Source: Kordiimonas gwangyangensis DSM 19435 = JCM 12864
GTDB lineage: Bacteria; Pseudomonadota; Alphaproteobacteria; Sphingomonadales; Kordiimonadaceae
Assembly (NCBI RefSeq): GCF_000375545.1
Contig: NZ_AQXF01000003.1
Coordinates: 78,594 to 142,593, forward strand
Direction of reading: 5' to 3'
DNA: 64,000 nucleotides
The notes below the pieces were generated by a model that saw only the letters and a program-made list of their open reading frames with translations, made no database searches and was not told where the DNA came from. This document shows positions 41,929 to 51,122 of the stretch, one piece after another (positions within the stretch are counted from its first letter, which is position 1; each line of letters begins with the position of its first letter). Made by a program: the position numbers and the translations under genes.

Positions 41929-42549
41929 ATGGCCGATAAAAAGCAAGACAATAACGTGGAAGCCGCGGCGAAGCTGGTGCATGACCTGCGCACGCGGTTG
42001 ATGACCATGCGCAATATGACGGCCCTGCTGGATGCGACAGCACCGGACATCGCAACCGGCATTGCCGAGCAGATTACGCGTGCAGGGGAGCGACTTGACG
42101 CCTTCTGGCTCGAGATCGGCGGCGAGGTCGAGATGCTACAGGCGGCAGCGCCAACGGGTGAACGTATTGCACCGCTTGCCGTCCTTTATGTGGATGATGA
42201 CGAGGTACACCGCGATATTGGTGCACGCCTGCTGTCTCAGCTTGGGCATAAGGTAACGCTGTGTAGCGACGGCATCGCCGCCCTCAAGCGGTGCGAGCAT
42301 GAGCGTTTTGATGTTATTTTCCTTGATGAACATACGCCAGTGATGCGGGGCACCGGTTTTGCCGAAAGCTGGGCCAGCTCGCTTCCCGGTCGTGCGCGGC
42401 CATATATGGTTGGAATGTCAAATGACCCGAGGGCGGACCAGTTGCGCGCGGCATGCCTTGCGGCCGGCATGCAGGACTATATGGAAAAGCCGGTCACGAT
42501 GGGCAAGCTTGAAGGCTTGCTGGCGCGCATCACCCGCAGCATTCGCTAG
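41929..42549 (+). CDS. Response-regulator protein with an N-terminal histidine-box helix
   Basis: 206 residues. Residues ~10-70 read KLVHDLRTRLMTMRNMTALLD, an H-box-like segment (His18) as in kinase dimerisation domains, but no ATPase domain follows. Residues ~83-200 form a receiver domain: acidic pocket Asp89-Asp91 (LYVDDDEV), phospho-acceptor Asp133 (VIFLDEHTPVMRG) and Lys187 (YMEKP). There is no DNA-binding output domain. It may be a phosphorelay intermediate or dimerising receiver. It converges on the membrane kinase at 42557 with a 7-bp gap. AGGGGAA precedes ATG 41929. Confidence 0.82.
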   Translation: MADKKQDNNVEAAAKLVHDLRTRLMTMRNMTALLDATAPDIATGIAEQITRAGERLDAFWLEIGGEVEMLQAAAPTGERIAPLAVLYVDDDEVHRDIGARLLSQLGHKVTLCSDGIAALKRCEHERFDVIFLDEHTPVMRGTGFAESWASSLPGRARPYMVGMSNDPRADQLRAACLAAGMQDYMEKPVTMGKLEGLLARITRSIR

Positions 42550-42556
42550 CTTGGGG

Positions 42557-44608
42557 TTAAGCTGAGGCCTTGTGTTCAGCGCTCGCGGCATCGCGCGGTT
42601 TCATGCGCTTGGCGGCCGGTAGGGTGATGATAAACTCGGTGCCGACACCGGGCTCGCTTGATACGCGAATGCTACCGCCATGGCTGTCCACAATACGCTT
42701 CACCACGCCTGCACCCACACCAGTGCCGCCAGTTGTGCGGTGGCCGGTTTCACCCGATTGCCAAAGCCGGGCGAGGCGATCTTCATCCATGCCGACACCA
42801 TTATCACGAATGCGGCAGCCGATGGTATCGGTCTGGCTGTTGTGCCATGTCTCGATCATCACTGTGGAGCGTGGCTTGTCGAGCGCCTTGAACGCGTTCG
42901 ACATCAGGTTCGAGAGCATGATGCCCAGTTCATCCTCATAGCCGTCAATGGGCGGCAGCGGGTTGAGCGCTGTTTTCACCACCGTTGCCTGGGTCGGATA
43001 GCTTACGATCACGTCTTCAATCACTTCATTGAGGTTGAAGCGGGTGAGCGTGCGCTTGTGCTGGCCCTTGAGCATGCGGGTCATGGTGGCGACAAGCGCA
43101 TGGCCTTTTTTCACCTGTTCAAGGATACGGGCTTCGCGCTCCTCGGTGGTGAAGGCGTCACCGGCCAGAAGCAGTGCCTCGATATTGGAGAAAGGCGTTT
43201 TAACATCGTGGTTATATTCGTTCAGGCGAGACACGACGGTGAGTGTTTTCTCGGCGTCGTTCAGGCTTTCCTCGAGGAGGTTGGCAGCAATCAGGCGGTC
43301 CGCGGTCGTTGCCATCTCGCGGGCGAACCAAGCCATCAGGCGAATATCGTCCGCGCTGAACTGCTCTGTCTTCAAAGGTGTGCCCAACGTGATGAAACCA
43401 GCGGTTTGACCGTCAGCAATCACGGGCACAACGGCGCTCGCCTGCCTGAGCGCAAACTCTTCCTTAAGGGCCGGCGCGGCCTCATCATAAAACAGGGTTT
43501 CTTCCACGTCACCAAGAAGGCCATAGAACCGCGCGTCCTTCTCAGGCGTGTGTGTGAACCCACGTGCGCTGCCATAAAGCCGCACCAAGCCGGATTCGGC
43601 TTCTATCCCGAAGGTGCCAGCCTTTAGGTCGATGTGGTAATTTTCCACCTTCACAAGGCGCAGGAACACCTCGTCGCTCAGCTTCTGGAAGGCGCTGAGG
43701 GTGGACGCATTCTTAAGGCCGGACAGCAAGGTCGTGCTGACAAAGTCGAAATTATAGGGTGGCTTGAGGAAGTAACGCTCGCGCAGTGCGTCAATGCCGC
43801 GCACAAGGCGTGGGTACCCTTCGAGCGCACCGAAGAAGGCAACGAGGCGCATAAGTGCTGCCTCACCCGCCGAGAGCGGGGAGAGCGCCATGAGGCCTTC
43901 AAGTCCCACGAAAGCAAAAGCGACAGCCACAAATGCCAGTGCCTTGGTCATGCCGGAGTTTACAGCGTGACCCAGTGTGATGACATGATGGCGCAGAAGC
44001 GCATAGGCCATGATCGACAGACCCAGCACATTGCCCGCAAGGCCAAAAAGCTTGCTGAACTGGAAGCTGGCGACACCAAGCGTGGCGCCGATGATGATGG
44101 CGGTCACAAGCCAGGTGACCCGACGACGTTCCCTGAACATGGACGTGCGCAGCGCATGCACGCATAGCGCAATGCTGAACAGGCTCGCGAAGATGAAATT
44201 CGCCTCGTGAATGTGCGACAGCATGTCAGGCGCGGTTGAGAAGCTGTTCTCACCGGCGACAAGCTGGCTCGGCACAAAAGCAAGGTTGGCAATATAAAGC
44301 CCGGCGCTGGTCGCGAAAGACAAGCCAATGATGGCTTTCAGCAGGTTTGTCTGTTCGGCCCGTGTCACCAGCGTGAAAAAGAGGATCATGGCAGGTGCGA
44401 TACAGAACATGCCGAAGCGCATCAGGTGAAACCAGGGGGTGAGTGTCGCCACATCCTTGATGGTGTGGGCGAGATGCAGGTCAATCAACCAAATGCCGAA
44501 GCAGGACCAGAGGAAGGCAAAGGCCATGGCTGCTCGGGCCCGGGATACACGGAGGACGTAAAGCGCGACGGCGATGTCGATCAATGCGACAATCAGATAG
44601 CCTGTCAT
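42557..44608 (-). CDS. Membrane histidine kinase with GAF domain (PrsK-like layout)
   Basis: 683 residues. Seven or so TM helices fill residues 1-260, a GAF-like domain spans ~290-440, the dimerisation helix carries His467 in LNEYNHDVKTPFSNIEALL, and the ATPase has N (LSNLMSNAFKAL), G1 (IRDNGVGMDEDRLARLWQSG) and G2 (GTGVGAGVVKRIVDSHGG) boxes. The layout and length resemble PrsK kinases of PEP-CTERM systems, though no exosortase is present. Partner candidates are the convergent receiver (41929) and whatever governs the acyltransferase upstream (44769). Start ATG 44608. Confidence 0.88.
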   Translation of the reverse strand: MTGYLIVALIDIAVALYVLRVSRARAAMAFAFLWSCFGIWLIDLHLAHTIKDVATLTPWFHLMRFGMFCIAPAMILFFTLVTRAEQTNLLKAIIGLSFATSAGLYIANLAFVPSQLVAGENSFSTAPDMLSHIHEANFIFASLFSIALCVHALRTSMFRERRRVTWLVTAIIIGATLGVASFQFSKLFGLAGNVLGLSIMAYALLRHHVITLGHAVNSGMTKALAFVAVAFAFVGLEGLMALSPLSAGEAALMRLVAFFGALEGYPRLVRGIDALRERYFLKPPYNFDFVSTTLLSGLKNASTLSAFQKLSDEVFLRLVKVENYHIDLKAGTFGIEAESGLVRLYGSARGFTHTPEKDARFYGLLGDVEETLFYDEAAPALKEEFALRQASAVVPVIADGQTAGFITLGTPLKTEQFSADDIRLMAWFAREMATTADRLIAANLLEESLNDAEKTLTVVSRLNEYNHDVKTPFSNIEALLLAGDAFTTEEREARILEQVKKGHALVATMTRMLKGQHKRTLTRFNLNEVIEDVIVSYPTQATVVKTALNPLPPIDGYEDELGIMLSNLMSNAFKALDKPRSTVMIETWHNSQTDTIGCRIRDNGVGMDEDRLARLWQSGETGHRTTGGTGVGAGVVKRIVDSHGGSIRVSSEPGVGTEFIITLPAAKRMKPRDAASAEHKASA

Positions 44609-44730
44609 GTTCAGTCCTTTACCCCCGAAGCCCCGATCATGCGCGGGGCGAGCAAATACATATTATACGTTTAATATGTCACCAAAGGTTTAATAGCGGA
44701 TCATCCCCTGTCGTGCACCTGTTTTTTTGG

Positions 44731-44756
44731 GTACCGGGGCAGGTGGGCCCCGGTAC
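44731..44756 (+). terminator. Isolated 10-bp hairpin with T-tail
   Basis: GTACCGGGGC (44731-44740) and GCCCCGGTAC (44747-44756), loop AGGTGG, followed by TCTTTT on the plus strand. No plus-strand gene ends here; on the minus strand it is 13 bp past the acyltransferase stop but has no T-run. It may end an unannotated RNA or the minus-strand gene. Confidence 0.5.
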
Positions 44757-44768
44757 TCTTTTCATGGT

Positions 44769-45359
44769 TTAACATAGGCCGAAACGGCGCAATGTCTTGT
44801 ATTTCGGGTCAGTGTTCACAAGTTTGCGGGCCTTCTTCAGGTTGCAGGCCATCAGCACCACGTCAAAATCAAGTGCCAGTGAGCGTTTGACGCCCGAAAT
44901 CGGCTCAAATTGCATGCCACGGTAGAAATCGACCTGCGTGGCGCGCGGTGAGGTGACCAGATAGTCCGCACCGATCTCAACCGCCTTGTCGAACACATTC
45001 TTGAACAAGGTGAATTTGAGGCGCATGGCCCTGTTTTGGAACATGGGATGCACGACAAATTTGTTCGATTCCACCACGCGGGTGTCGTGCCCGATGTAGC
45101 GTTCCATCTCATCCGCAAACAGTTCCTGTGCCGGGATGATGAGGTGAGGCTTTTGCGGTTCATACACGCAGGCGCGGATCGACCCCGCTGGCATGCCCTC
45201 AACATACTCAATGAAGGAATGACAGTTCGGTGCGCCGTCGTAGGGGTCACTGAACATGTGATCCGCGTTTTCGCGAATAGATGCCTTGTCAAGATAGGCG
45301 GTGTAGCGCAGTTCAAAGATCGCCTTGGTTTTGGCGTCGGTGGCGGGTTGGGTAAGCAT
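44769..45359 (-). CDS. N-acyl-amino-acid-synthase-like (FeeM/LuxI-fold) acyltransferase
   Basis: 196 residues from ATG 45359 (AGGAGA upstream; the frame upstream is untranslated leader). AIFELRYTAYLDK, GSIRACVY, VVESNKFVVHP, KNVFDKAVEIGADYLVTSPRATQVDFYRGMQFEPI follow the GNAT-like fold of FeeM and PEP-CTERM-associated acyltransferases, which join acyl chains from acyl-ACP to amino acids or amines, structurally related to LuxI homoserine-lactone synthases. It lies 160 bp upstream of the PrsK-like kinase on the same strand, so a signalling link is plausible but unproved. Confidence 0.78.
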   Translation of the reverse strand: MLTQPATDAKTKAIFELRYTAYLDKASIRENADHMFSDPYDGAPNCHSFIEYVEGMPAGSIRACVYEPQKPHLIIPAQELFADEMERYIGHDTRVVESNKFVVHPMFQNRAMRLKFTLFKNVFDKAVEIGADYLVTSPRATQVDFYRGMQFEPISGVKRSLALDFDVVLMACNLKKARKLVNTDPKYKTLRRFGLC

Positions 45360-45524
45360 GGAAAAGTCTCCTGTTGCTTGGTCGAATGCTTGGGGTGAAG
45401 GCGCTGTGGCCTCCGCTCGGCATTTTAAGCAGCTAGGAAACTCATGGTTACAGGATTGCACCCAAAAGGCGCATTAAGGGGTAAAATGAGTGCTAAAGTT
45501 GTCGGTTGAAGGAAAAAGAGACGC

Positions 45525-45576
45525 AAAAAGGCCCGGCAGCGGTGTGTTTGCTGCCGGGCCTGTGATTTTTTGCAAC
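45525..45576. terminator. Bidirectional rho-independent terminator
   Basis: GGCCCGGCAGC (45530-45540)/GCTGCCGGGCC (45550-45560) with AAAAA on the left and, on the right, TGTGATTTTTT. It ends the MFS gene on the minus strand (TTTTTGCG after the stem). Confidence 0.88.
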
Positions 45577-45596
45577 CCGAGTCTTTTTTTAGCGAC

Positions 45597-46859
45597 CTAG
45601 GCGTGCGCCGGGGCGGTTTCAGCTGCTTGCGCAGCTCTCAAAGTCTGTTTGCGGAAGAAATACAGGGTCACCATGATGGCGGCGATAGGCACAAGCGACA
45701 GGTAAAATGCTGTCGCGCCACCAAGCGCGCCGAAGACCCGACCGGTGATGATGGAGCCGGTAGTGCCGCCAAGTGCGGAGAAGATCACAATCAGCCCGGT
45801 CATGGCGGCGTGCTGGTGTTTGGGCAGCGCGGACAGTACGGCGGAATTGATGGCGGGGTAGATAGGTGCCATGAAAAGGCCGATGAGTGGGAAGATGAAG
45901 GCCGCGATGGGTGCGCTGCCCCAGGTCATGCTGTCCTGCGCTTCAATCCCGCTTGCGAGCGGGAGCACGAGGATAACAAGCGCCGCCATGGCAACAAGGC
46001 AGACGTTCAGGACCGGGTACCACGAATAGCGTGCCATCACCGCGCCTGCGCTCAAGCGCCCGATGGCGATGGCAAGCGGGAAGATGACAGCGCCTGTCTG
46101 GATGCTCATGTCGGCGGGCATCATCAGCACTTCTTTATTGAAGGTGGGCAGCCAGGTACCGATACCCTGTTCGATGAGAACATAGAGGAAGACCGAGAGG
46201 ATAAAGACAAAGGCAAGCGGGCGCATGGCCAGCTTGAGCATGTCGAAAAAGTCTTCCATCGCGCTGTGGGGTTTGTCCTGATGGCTGGCGCTTTCATCAA
46301 TGGGCGTGACCGCGAGGATAAAGAGGCTGAATAGGCTGAGGCCAGACAGCACCCAGTAGACATTGAGCCAGTCCTGGTTCTTGGCGTCACTCGCGTCCAC
46401 AAAGGCGCCAAACAGCACACCGCCACACAAGACACCCACCATGAACATGCCCTCAAGCACATTCATGGTGCTCGCATGTTCGCGCTGACCGTCGGTGATA
46501 AGGCCGACCGTTGCGAAGACCGACACTTTCACAAGCGCGAAGGAAACCCCGGTCGCGAGGAACATCAGTTTCGACGTGAGGAACGAGGGCACCAGTGGCT
46601 GTGCTGCAGCAGCGATGGCCACAATGGCGAGGCCCAGCATCATGGCGCGGCGGAAGCCAAGCCGCGGCAGGAAGGATGCCACAAGAAAGGAGACCGCAGC
46701 GATGGAAAGATCCTTGAACGCTTCAAGGATGGCGGCATCCGCGTGCCTCAGGTCATAGTTGCTCATGACCTGCAAAATAACGGTGCCGACACTATTGAGC
46801 AGGATGGCAAAAACGAAATAGACCAGAAACAATGCAAACTTGATGCGCCAAACGCTCAT
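45597..46859 (-). CDS. MFS sugar transporter of the maltose locus
   Basis: 420 residues from ATG 46859 (GAGGGAGG upstream); the long frame running back to 48269 is antisense to the GH65 gene and rejected. Twelve TM segments, beginning IKFALFLVYFVFAILLNSVGTVILQVM; the FLPRLGFRRAMMLG and MARYSWYPVL loops fit the FucP/sugar MFS group. It should move the maltose or glucoside delivered by the TBDR across the inner membrane to GH65. It is divergent from GH65 with a shared operator at 46973-46988. Confidence 0.9.
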   Translation of the reverse strand: MSVWRIKFALFLVYFVFAILLNSVGTVILQVMSNYDLRHADAAILEAFKDLSIAAVSFLVASFLPRLGFRRAMMLGLAIVAIAAAAQPLVPSFLTSKLMFLATGVSFALVKVSVFATVGLITDGQREHASTMNVLEGMFMVGVLCGGVLFGAFVDASDAKNQDWLNVYWVLSGLSLFSLFILAVTPIDESASHQDKPHSAMEDFFDMLKLAMRPLAFVFILSVFLYVLIEQGIGTWLPTFNKEVLMMPADMSIQTGAVIFPLAIAIGRLSAGAVMARYSWYPVLNVCLVAMAALVILVLPLASGIEAQDSMTWGSAPIAAFIFPLIGLFMAPIYPAINSAVLSALPKHQHAAMTGLIVIFSALGGTTGSIITGRVFGALGGATAFYLSLVPIAAIMVTLYFFRKQTLRAAQAAETAPAHA

Positions 46860-46972
46860 GAAACCTCCCTCAAGCCCTATGGGCTTACCCGCAAAATAGG
46901 ATGCCCTTCCCATGGGCTGATGCGCAAGGCCGCTTCCCACGGCCGTGCATTTATGAAAAGACCATATCAGTA

Positions 46973-46988
46973 TTGCAATCGATTGCAA
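46973..46988. promoter_or_regulatory. LacI (MalR-like) operator in the MFS/GH65 divergent promoter
   Basis: TTGCAATCGATTGCAA is a perfect 16-bp palindrome, identical to the site at 51123-51138. It lies between divergent sugar genes, 114 bp from the MFS start and 51 bp from the GH65 start, so one site can control both. Confidence 0.85.
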
Positions 46989-47039
46989 AGAAGATATTAT
47001 AGCGGTGATTCTAGGGTCGAAACAGGGAAGACAGTAGCC

Positions 47040-49385
47040 GTGAGTGCATCCGATAAACGCGCCAAATCCGCGCCGACGTTTACACCTGACGCGTGGAAGC
47101 TCAAGGAAGAGGGCTTCTGCGGCGCGACGCAGGCCGTGTCCGAGACACTGTTCGCACAGGCGAACGGCTATTTGGGTACACGTGGTACGTTTGAAGATGC
47201 GGTGGCGCGCGGCATCACGTCTGTCGAGGGTACCTTCCTCAATGGTGTCTTCCTGCGTGAGAAGATCGACTATGACGAAAGCGCTTACGGCTTCGCCTCT
47301 CACAATAACAAGATGATCCTTGTGCCGGACGCCAAGGCTTTCCGGCTCACCGCTGACGGCAAGGAGCTTGTTCAGGGCGAAAGCCCATGTGAGCAGCAGA
47401 CCCGTGCGCTTGATATGGCAAACGGCGTGCTCACCCGTACGACCGTGTGGACGCTGGCTGAGGGTACCCTTGAGGTAACCGTGCGCCGCTTTGTATCGAT
47501 GGCGCGGCCGGGGCTGCTCGTGACCGAATATACAGTAACCGCACGGGGTGCCGATGTGCCGGTGACGCTTGAGACCGGGCTTGACGCAGGTTACGGCGGT
47601 ACCGACCGGGGCGGTGACCCAAGGGCGGGTGCGCTTTCTATCCGGGACTGCCTTGAAGGCGGTACATGCACCCGCGAAGGCGGTGTGACTGTATTTACGC
47701 ATGGTGTGCATGGCAGCGATCATATGGTGCTGGCGGCATACCGGCTTGCGTTTGACGGCGAGGCAGACTGCGCGCCTGTGGACGGTGACGCTTTCCATGG
47801 TGAGAGGCTCGAAGTTACCCTGAGGGGCGGCGTGCCGTTCAAGGTAATCAAATACACGGGCTATTCGGACGGCAAGGGTTTGGACTCGGATACGCTCAAG
47901 GCTGCGCTGTCGGCTGATGTGCTGGAGGCGTCCACAGCAGGTTTCACTGCACTTCTGGCTGAGCACGAAAGCATCTTCCACGATTTCTGGGAGGCGGCAG
48001 ATATCCAGGTGGATGCGGGGCTTGAGGTGCAGCAAGGCATGCGCTTCAACATCTTCCATCTGTTCCAAAGCGCGGGCAAGGACGGCAAGCGCGCGCTCGC
48101 AGCCAAGGGGCTGACCGGCGCGGGCTATGACGGCCACTATTTCTGGGACACGGAAATTTACGCAGTGCCGTTTTTTGTTTTCACCAAGCCTGAGGTTGCG
48201 CGCGCGCTGCTGGAATACCGCATCGGTATTCTTGATAAAGCGCGCGAGCGTGCCCGCCTGATGGCGCATAGGCGCGGGGCGCTGTTTGCGTGGCGCACCA
48301 TTGGCGGTGAAGAATGCTCAAGCTATTTCCCGGCGGGCACAGCGCAGTATCACATCAACGCAGCTATCGCCTATGCGGCCGTGCAGTATGTGGATGCGAC
48401 GGGCGATGAAGGTTTCTGGCTCGCAGGTGGTGCGGAGCTGCTGTTCGAGACCGCGCGGATCTGGATGGACCTTGGTCACTTCAGCACGCGGCGCGGTGGC
48501 AAGTTCTGCATCAATGAGGTCACGGGCCCAGACGAATACACCGCCATGGCGGACAATAACCTTTATACAAACGCGATGGCGCAGCACCACCTTGAGCATG
48601 CAGCGGCGCTTGCGGCACGTATGGCTGAGGAAACGCCGGACGCTTACGGGACGCTCGCGTCCGATATCAGCCTGAGCCTTGATGAAGTTGCGGCGTGGAA
48701 GCGCGCGGCGGAGCAGATGTATATTGGCTATAACGTGGAACTTGGCGTGCACGAACAGTGCGACGGCTTCTTCGACAAGCCGGAGTGGGATTTTGACGGC
48801 ACGCCTGCGTCCAACTACCCGCTTCTCCTCAATTATCACCCACTGGTTATATACCGCCATCAGGTGCTTAAGCAGCCGGATGTGGTACTGGCGCAGACCC
48901 TTCTTGGCCACAAGTTCAGCGCGGCGGACAAGGCCCGCAACCTTGCCTACTATGAAGCGCGCACCACGCATGACAGCACGCTATCGGCCTGTATCCATGC
49001 GGTGGCGAATGCGGAAGTTGGTAGCCGCGACAAGGCGTTCGAGTTTTTTGAAGAAACTTACCGCATGGATATCGATAACCGCCACGGCAACACCCACTAC
49101 GGTGTGCATATTGCGTGCATGGCGGGCTCGTGGATGGGCATGACCTATGGTTTCGCTGGCATGCGCTTTGGTGCGGGCAAGCTTTCGTTCGCGCCCTACC
49201 TGCCGGAAGGCTGGAGGGGCTATAGCTTCAAGGTGGCAATCCAGGGCCGCAGCTTGGGTGTTGAGGTGACGGCGGAGGGGGTAACCTACACGCTCCTTTC
49301 CGGTGAGACGTTCCGTTTTGAGCATTGCGGGCAGGGCGTTGAACTTGCAACCGGTGAGGCGGTGGAGATCAAGCATGAGCTTTAA
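47040..49385 (+). CDS. GH65 glycoside phosphorylase (maltose phosphorylase type)
   Basis: 781 residues from GTG 47040 (AGGGAAGA upstream). N-terminal beta-sandwich (FAQANGYLGTRGTFEDA...GTFLNGVF), linker, then the (alpha/alpha)6 barrel: YDGHYFWDTEIYAVPFFVF, GALFAWRTIGGEECSSYFPAGTAQYHINAAIAYA, catalytic-acid motif EVTGPDEYT (Glu499) and NRHGNTHYGVHIACMAGSWM, with a small C-terminal beta domain. GH65 phosphorylases split alpha-glucosides (maltose, trehalose, kojibiose, nigerose) with phosphate into glucose and beta-glucose 1-phosphate. The next gene encodes beta-phosphoglucomutase, which uses that product. Maltose is likely but not proved. Confidence 0.93.
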   Translation: MSASDKRAKSAPTFTPDAWKLKEEGFCGATQAVSETLFAQANGYLGTRGTFEDAVARGITSVEGTFLNGVFLREKIDYDESAYGFASHNNKMILVPDAKAFRLTADGKELVQGESPCEQQTRALDMANGVLTRTTVWTLAEGTLEVTVRRFVSMARPGLLVTEYTVTARGADVPVTLETGLDAGYGGTDRGGDPRAGALSIRDCLEGGTCTREGGVTVFTHGVHGSDHMVLAAYRLAFDGEADCAPVDGDAFHGERLEVTLRGGVPFKVIKYTGYSDGKGLDSDTLKAALSADVLEASTAGFTALLAEHESIFHDFWEAADIQVDAGLEVQQGMRFNIFHLFQSAGKDGKRALAAKGLTGAGYDGHYFWDTEIYAVPFFVFTKPEVARALLEYRIGILDKARERARLMAHRRGALFAWRTIGGEECSSYFPAGTAQYHINAAIAYAAVQYVDATGDEGFWLAGGAELLFETARIWMDLGHFSTRRGGKFCINEVTGPDEYTAMADNNLYTNAMAQHHLEHAAALAARMAEETPDAYGTLASDISLSLDEVAAWKRAAEQMYIGYNVELGVHEQCDGFFDKPEWDFDGTPASNYPLLLNYHPLVIYRHQVLKQPDVVLAQTLLGHKFSAADKARNLAYYEARTTHDSTLSACIHAVANAEVGSRDKAFEFFEETYRMDIDNRHGNTHYGVHIACMAGSWMGMTYGFAGMRFGAGKLSFAPYLPEGWRGYSFKVAIQGRSLGVEVTAEGVTYTLLSGETFRFEHCGQGVELATGEAVEIKHEL

Positions 49386-50028
49386 GGCCTGCATCTTCGA
49401 CCTCGACGGTGTGATCACCGACACGGCGCATTATCATTTCCTCGCATGGCAGCGGCTCGCGCATTCGCTCGATCTACCATTTGATCATGCGGACAACGAT
49501 CAGCTCAAGGGCGTGGGGCGCATGGAATCGCTTGAGTTCATCCTCGCGAAATCCGACCGCACGTTTACGGACGAAGAGAAAGCCCGCCTCGCGCACGAGA
49601 AGAATGAGGATTATAAAAACCTCATCCGAGAAATTTCTCCCGCTGATATGCTGCCGGGCATTCTGGATGCCTTTGATTGGCTTGAGGGCAGGGGCATCAG
49701 GATCGGTCTCGCGTCCGCGAGCCGCAACGCGCCCGTGGTCATCGCAGGCCTTGGTATCGCTGAGCGTTTTGACTATGTGGCGGACGCGGGCGCAATCCCG
49801 AACGGCAAGCCTGCGCCGGATATTTTCCTTGATGTGGTGAACGCTTTTGGGCTTACGGGCGCAGAATGCATCGGTGTTGAGGATGCGGCCGCCGGTGTCA
49901 CGGCGATCAAGGCCGCAGGCATGCGCGCGATCGCTATTGGTGACAGCACCGTGCTGGCGGAGGCGGATATCATCCTGCCGAATACGGATGTCTTGGTAGC
50001 CGAAGGGCTGGAGCGTATTGGCGCCTAA
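49375..50028 (+). CDS. pgmB: Beta-phosphoglucomutase
   Basis: 217 residues of the HAD superfamily. The nucleophile motif is FDLDGVITDTAHYHFLAWQ (the DxD pair at Asp9 and Asp11), then the GVGRMESLEFIL substrate loop, GLASASRN (motif II) and GKPAPDIFL with GVEDAAAGVTAI (motifs III/IV). It converts beta-glucose 1-phosphate to glucose 6-phosphate. ATG 49375 overlaps the GH65 end by 11 bp, a tight operon. Its stop overlaps the convergent LacI stop by 4 bp. Confidence 0.94.
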   Translation: MSFKACIFDLDGVITDTAHYHFLAWQRLAHSLDLPFDHADNDQLKGVGRMESLEFILAKSDRTFTDEEKARLAHEKNEDYKNLIREISPADMLPGILDAFDWLEGRGIRIGLASASRNAPVVIAGLGIAERFDYVADAGAIPNGKPAPDIFLDVVNAFGLTGAECIGVEDAAAGVTAIKAAGMRAIAIGDSTVLAEADIILPNTDVLVAEGLERIGA

Positions 50029-51053
50029 GCGTTGCCGCAGCTTTCCCGCACGATGACTTCAACCGGCATGGCCACATGGCCAACGGTTTTGCCGTCGATA
50101 ATGTCAATCAGGTTGCGCACCAGCAGTTTGCCGCCCAGGCGGATATCCTGCCGCACGGTCGTGATGCCCGGGGTGGCGAACACCGCAAGCGGGTTGTCGT
50201 CAAAGCCGACGATGGCAATCTCCTCCGGCACCTTCACTTCCGCTTCCGCGAGGCGTTTCATCACACCAAGCGCGATATTGTCGCTCACGGCAAAAATGGC
50301 GTCACACTTGAAAGTGGGGTCGAGGATGATGTGGTCGGTTTTCATATAACCGTCGGAACGGGAAAAGTCGGTCGGGATAATGAGGTTCGCGTCAAACGGG
50401 ATGCCCGCATCGCGGAGCGCGTCTGAATAACCGTCCAGCCGGTGTTCCATCTCGGGGTGGCGTGCGTCGCCCATGAAGGCAATGCGGGTGCGGCCGTTCC
50501 GAACCAGCAGCGATACAGCCTCATAGGCGCCTTTGCGGTTGTCGCTGCCCACGGTGATATAATCGTGTTCTGGCATCTCGGCGCCCCAGACGATAAAGGG
50601 CCTGCCACTTTCCGCCAACCGGTCGAGCCGCGGGTCATTACGTCCCTGGCCGATAATGATCAGGCCGTCCGCGCGTTTGCTGTCGATATAATAGTCGGCC
50701 AGGTCATCGATATCATGTGGGTTGGTGGAGAGCAGGAGGTCATAGCCGTGATGGGCTGCCTCATCCGCGATGCTGCCCAGAAGCACCATCAGGAACGCGT
50801 CCGAGACTTCGTGGCCCCATTCCTTGTCCACAAGGAGAACAACAGCGAGTGTATGGGTCTTTTGCGTGCGGAAGTTCCGCGCCGCAGTGTTGACCTTATA
50901 GTTATGCTCGCGGGCAATCGCCTGCACGCGCAGGCGGGTTTCCTTATTGATAAGCTCACTGTTCTTCAGAGCGCGCGAAACCGTCGCTTCCGAGACACCG
51001 GCAAGCCGGGCGATGTCCGACATCGTCAGATTTTTGCTTTTGGTCATAAGCAT
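50025..51053 (-). CDS. LacI-family repressor of the maltose-type locus
   Basis: 342 residues. Helix-turn-helix LTMSDIARLAGVSEATVSRALKNSELIN at residues ~9-37, hinge YKVNTAARNFRTQKTHTLAVVLLV, and a sugar-binding core with IFAVSDNIALGVMKRL and VGFDDNPLAVFATPGITTVRQ. The recognition region predicts the palindrome TTGCAATCGATTGCAA, present three times around this locus, including two sites in its own divergent promoter with the TBDR. ATG 51053 or 51047 may start it. The inducer is probably maltose or a related alpha-glucoside. Confidence 0.93.
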   Translation of the reverse strand: MLMTKSKNLTMSDIARLAGVSEATVSRALKNSELINKETRLRVQAIAREHNYKVNTAARNFRTQKTHTLAVVLLVDKEWGHEVSDAFLMVLLGSIADEAAHHGYDLLLSTNPHDIDDLADYYIDSKRADGLIIIGQGRNDPRLDRLAESGRPFIVWGAEMPEHDYITVGSDNRKGAYEAVSLLVRNGRTRIAFMGDARHPEMEHRLDGYSDALRDAGIPFDANLIIPTDFSRSDGYMKTDHIILDPTFKCDAIFAVSDNIALGVMKRLAEAEVKVPEEIAIVGFDDNPLAVFATPGITTVRQDIRLGGKLLVRNLIDIIDGKTVGHVAMPVEVIVRESCGNA

Positions 51054-51099
51054 CTACTACATGCTGGCATGCCCGTTTGTCGAGAATTATGTCGGTTTT

Positions 51100-51115
51100 A
51101 TGCAATCGATTGAAA
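51100..51115. promoter_or_regulatory. MalR-like operator, imperfect copy
   Basis: ATGCAATCGATTGAAA keeps the GCAATCGATTG core with mismatches at the ends. It lies nearer the LacI start (47 bp upstream), consistent with autoregulation. Confidence 0.7.
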
Positions 51116-51122
51116 TTTTATA

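Noticed and set aside
44584..44772. Plus-strand small frame ending near the 44731 hairpin
   Set aside because: No ribosome site, no recognisable protein; the hairpin may belong to an RNA instead.
45597..48269. An 890-residue open frame including the MFS transporter
   Set aside because: The first 470 residues are antisense to GH65, with no ribosome site or domain; the real start is ATG 46859 with GAGGGAGG.
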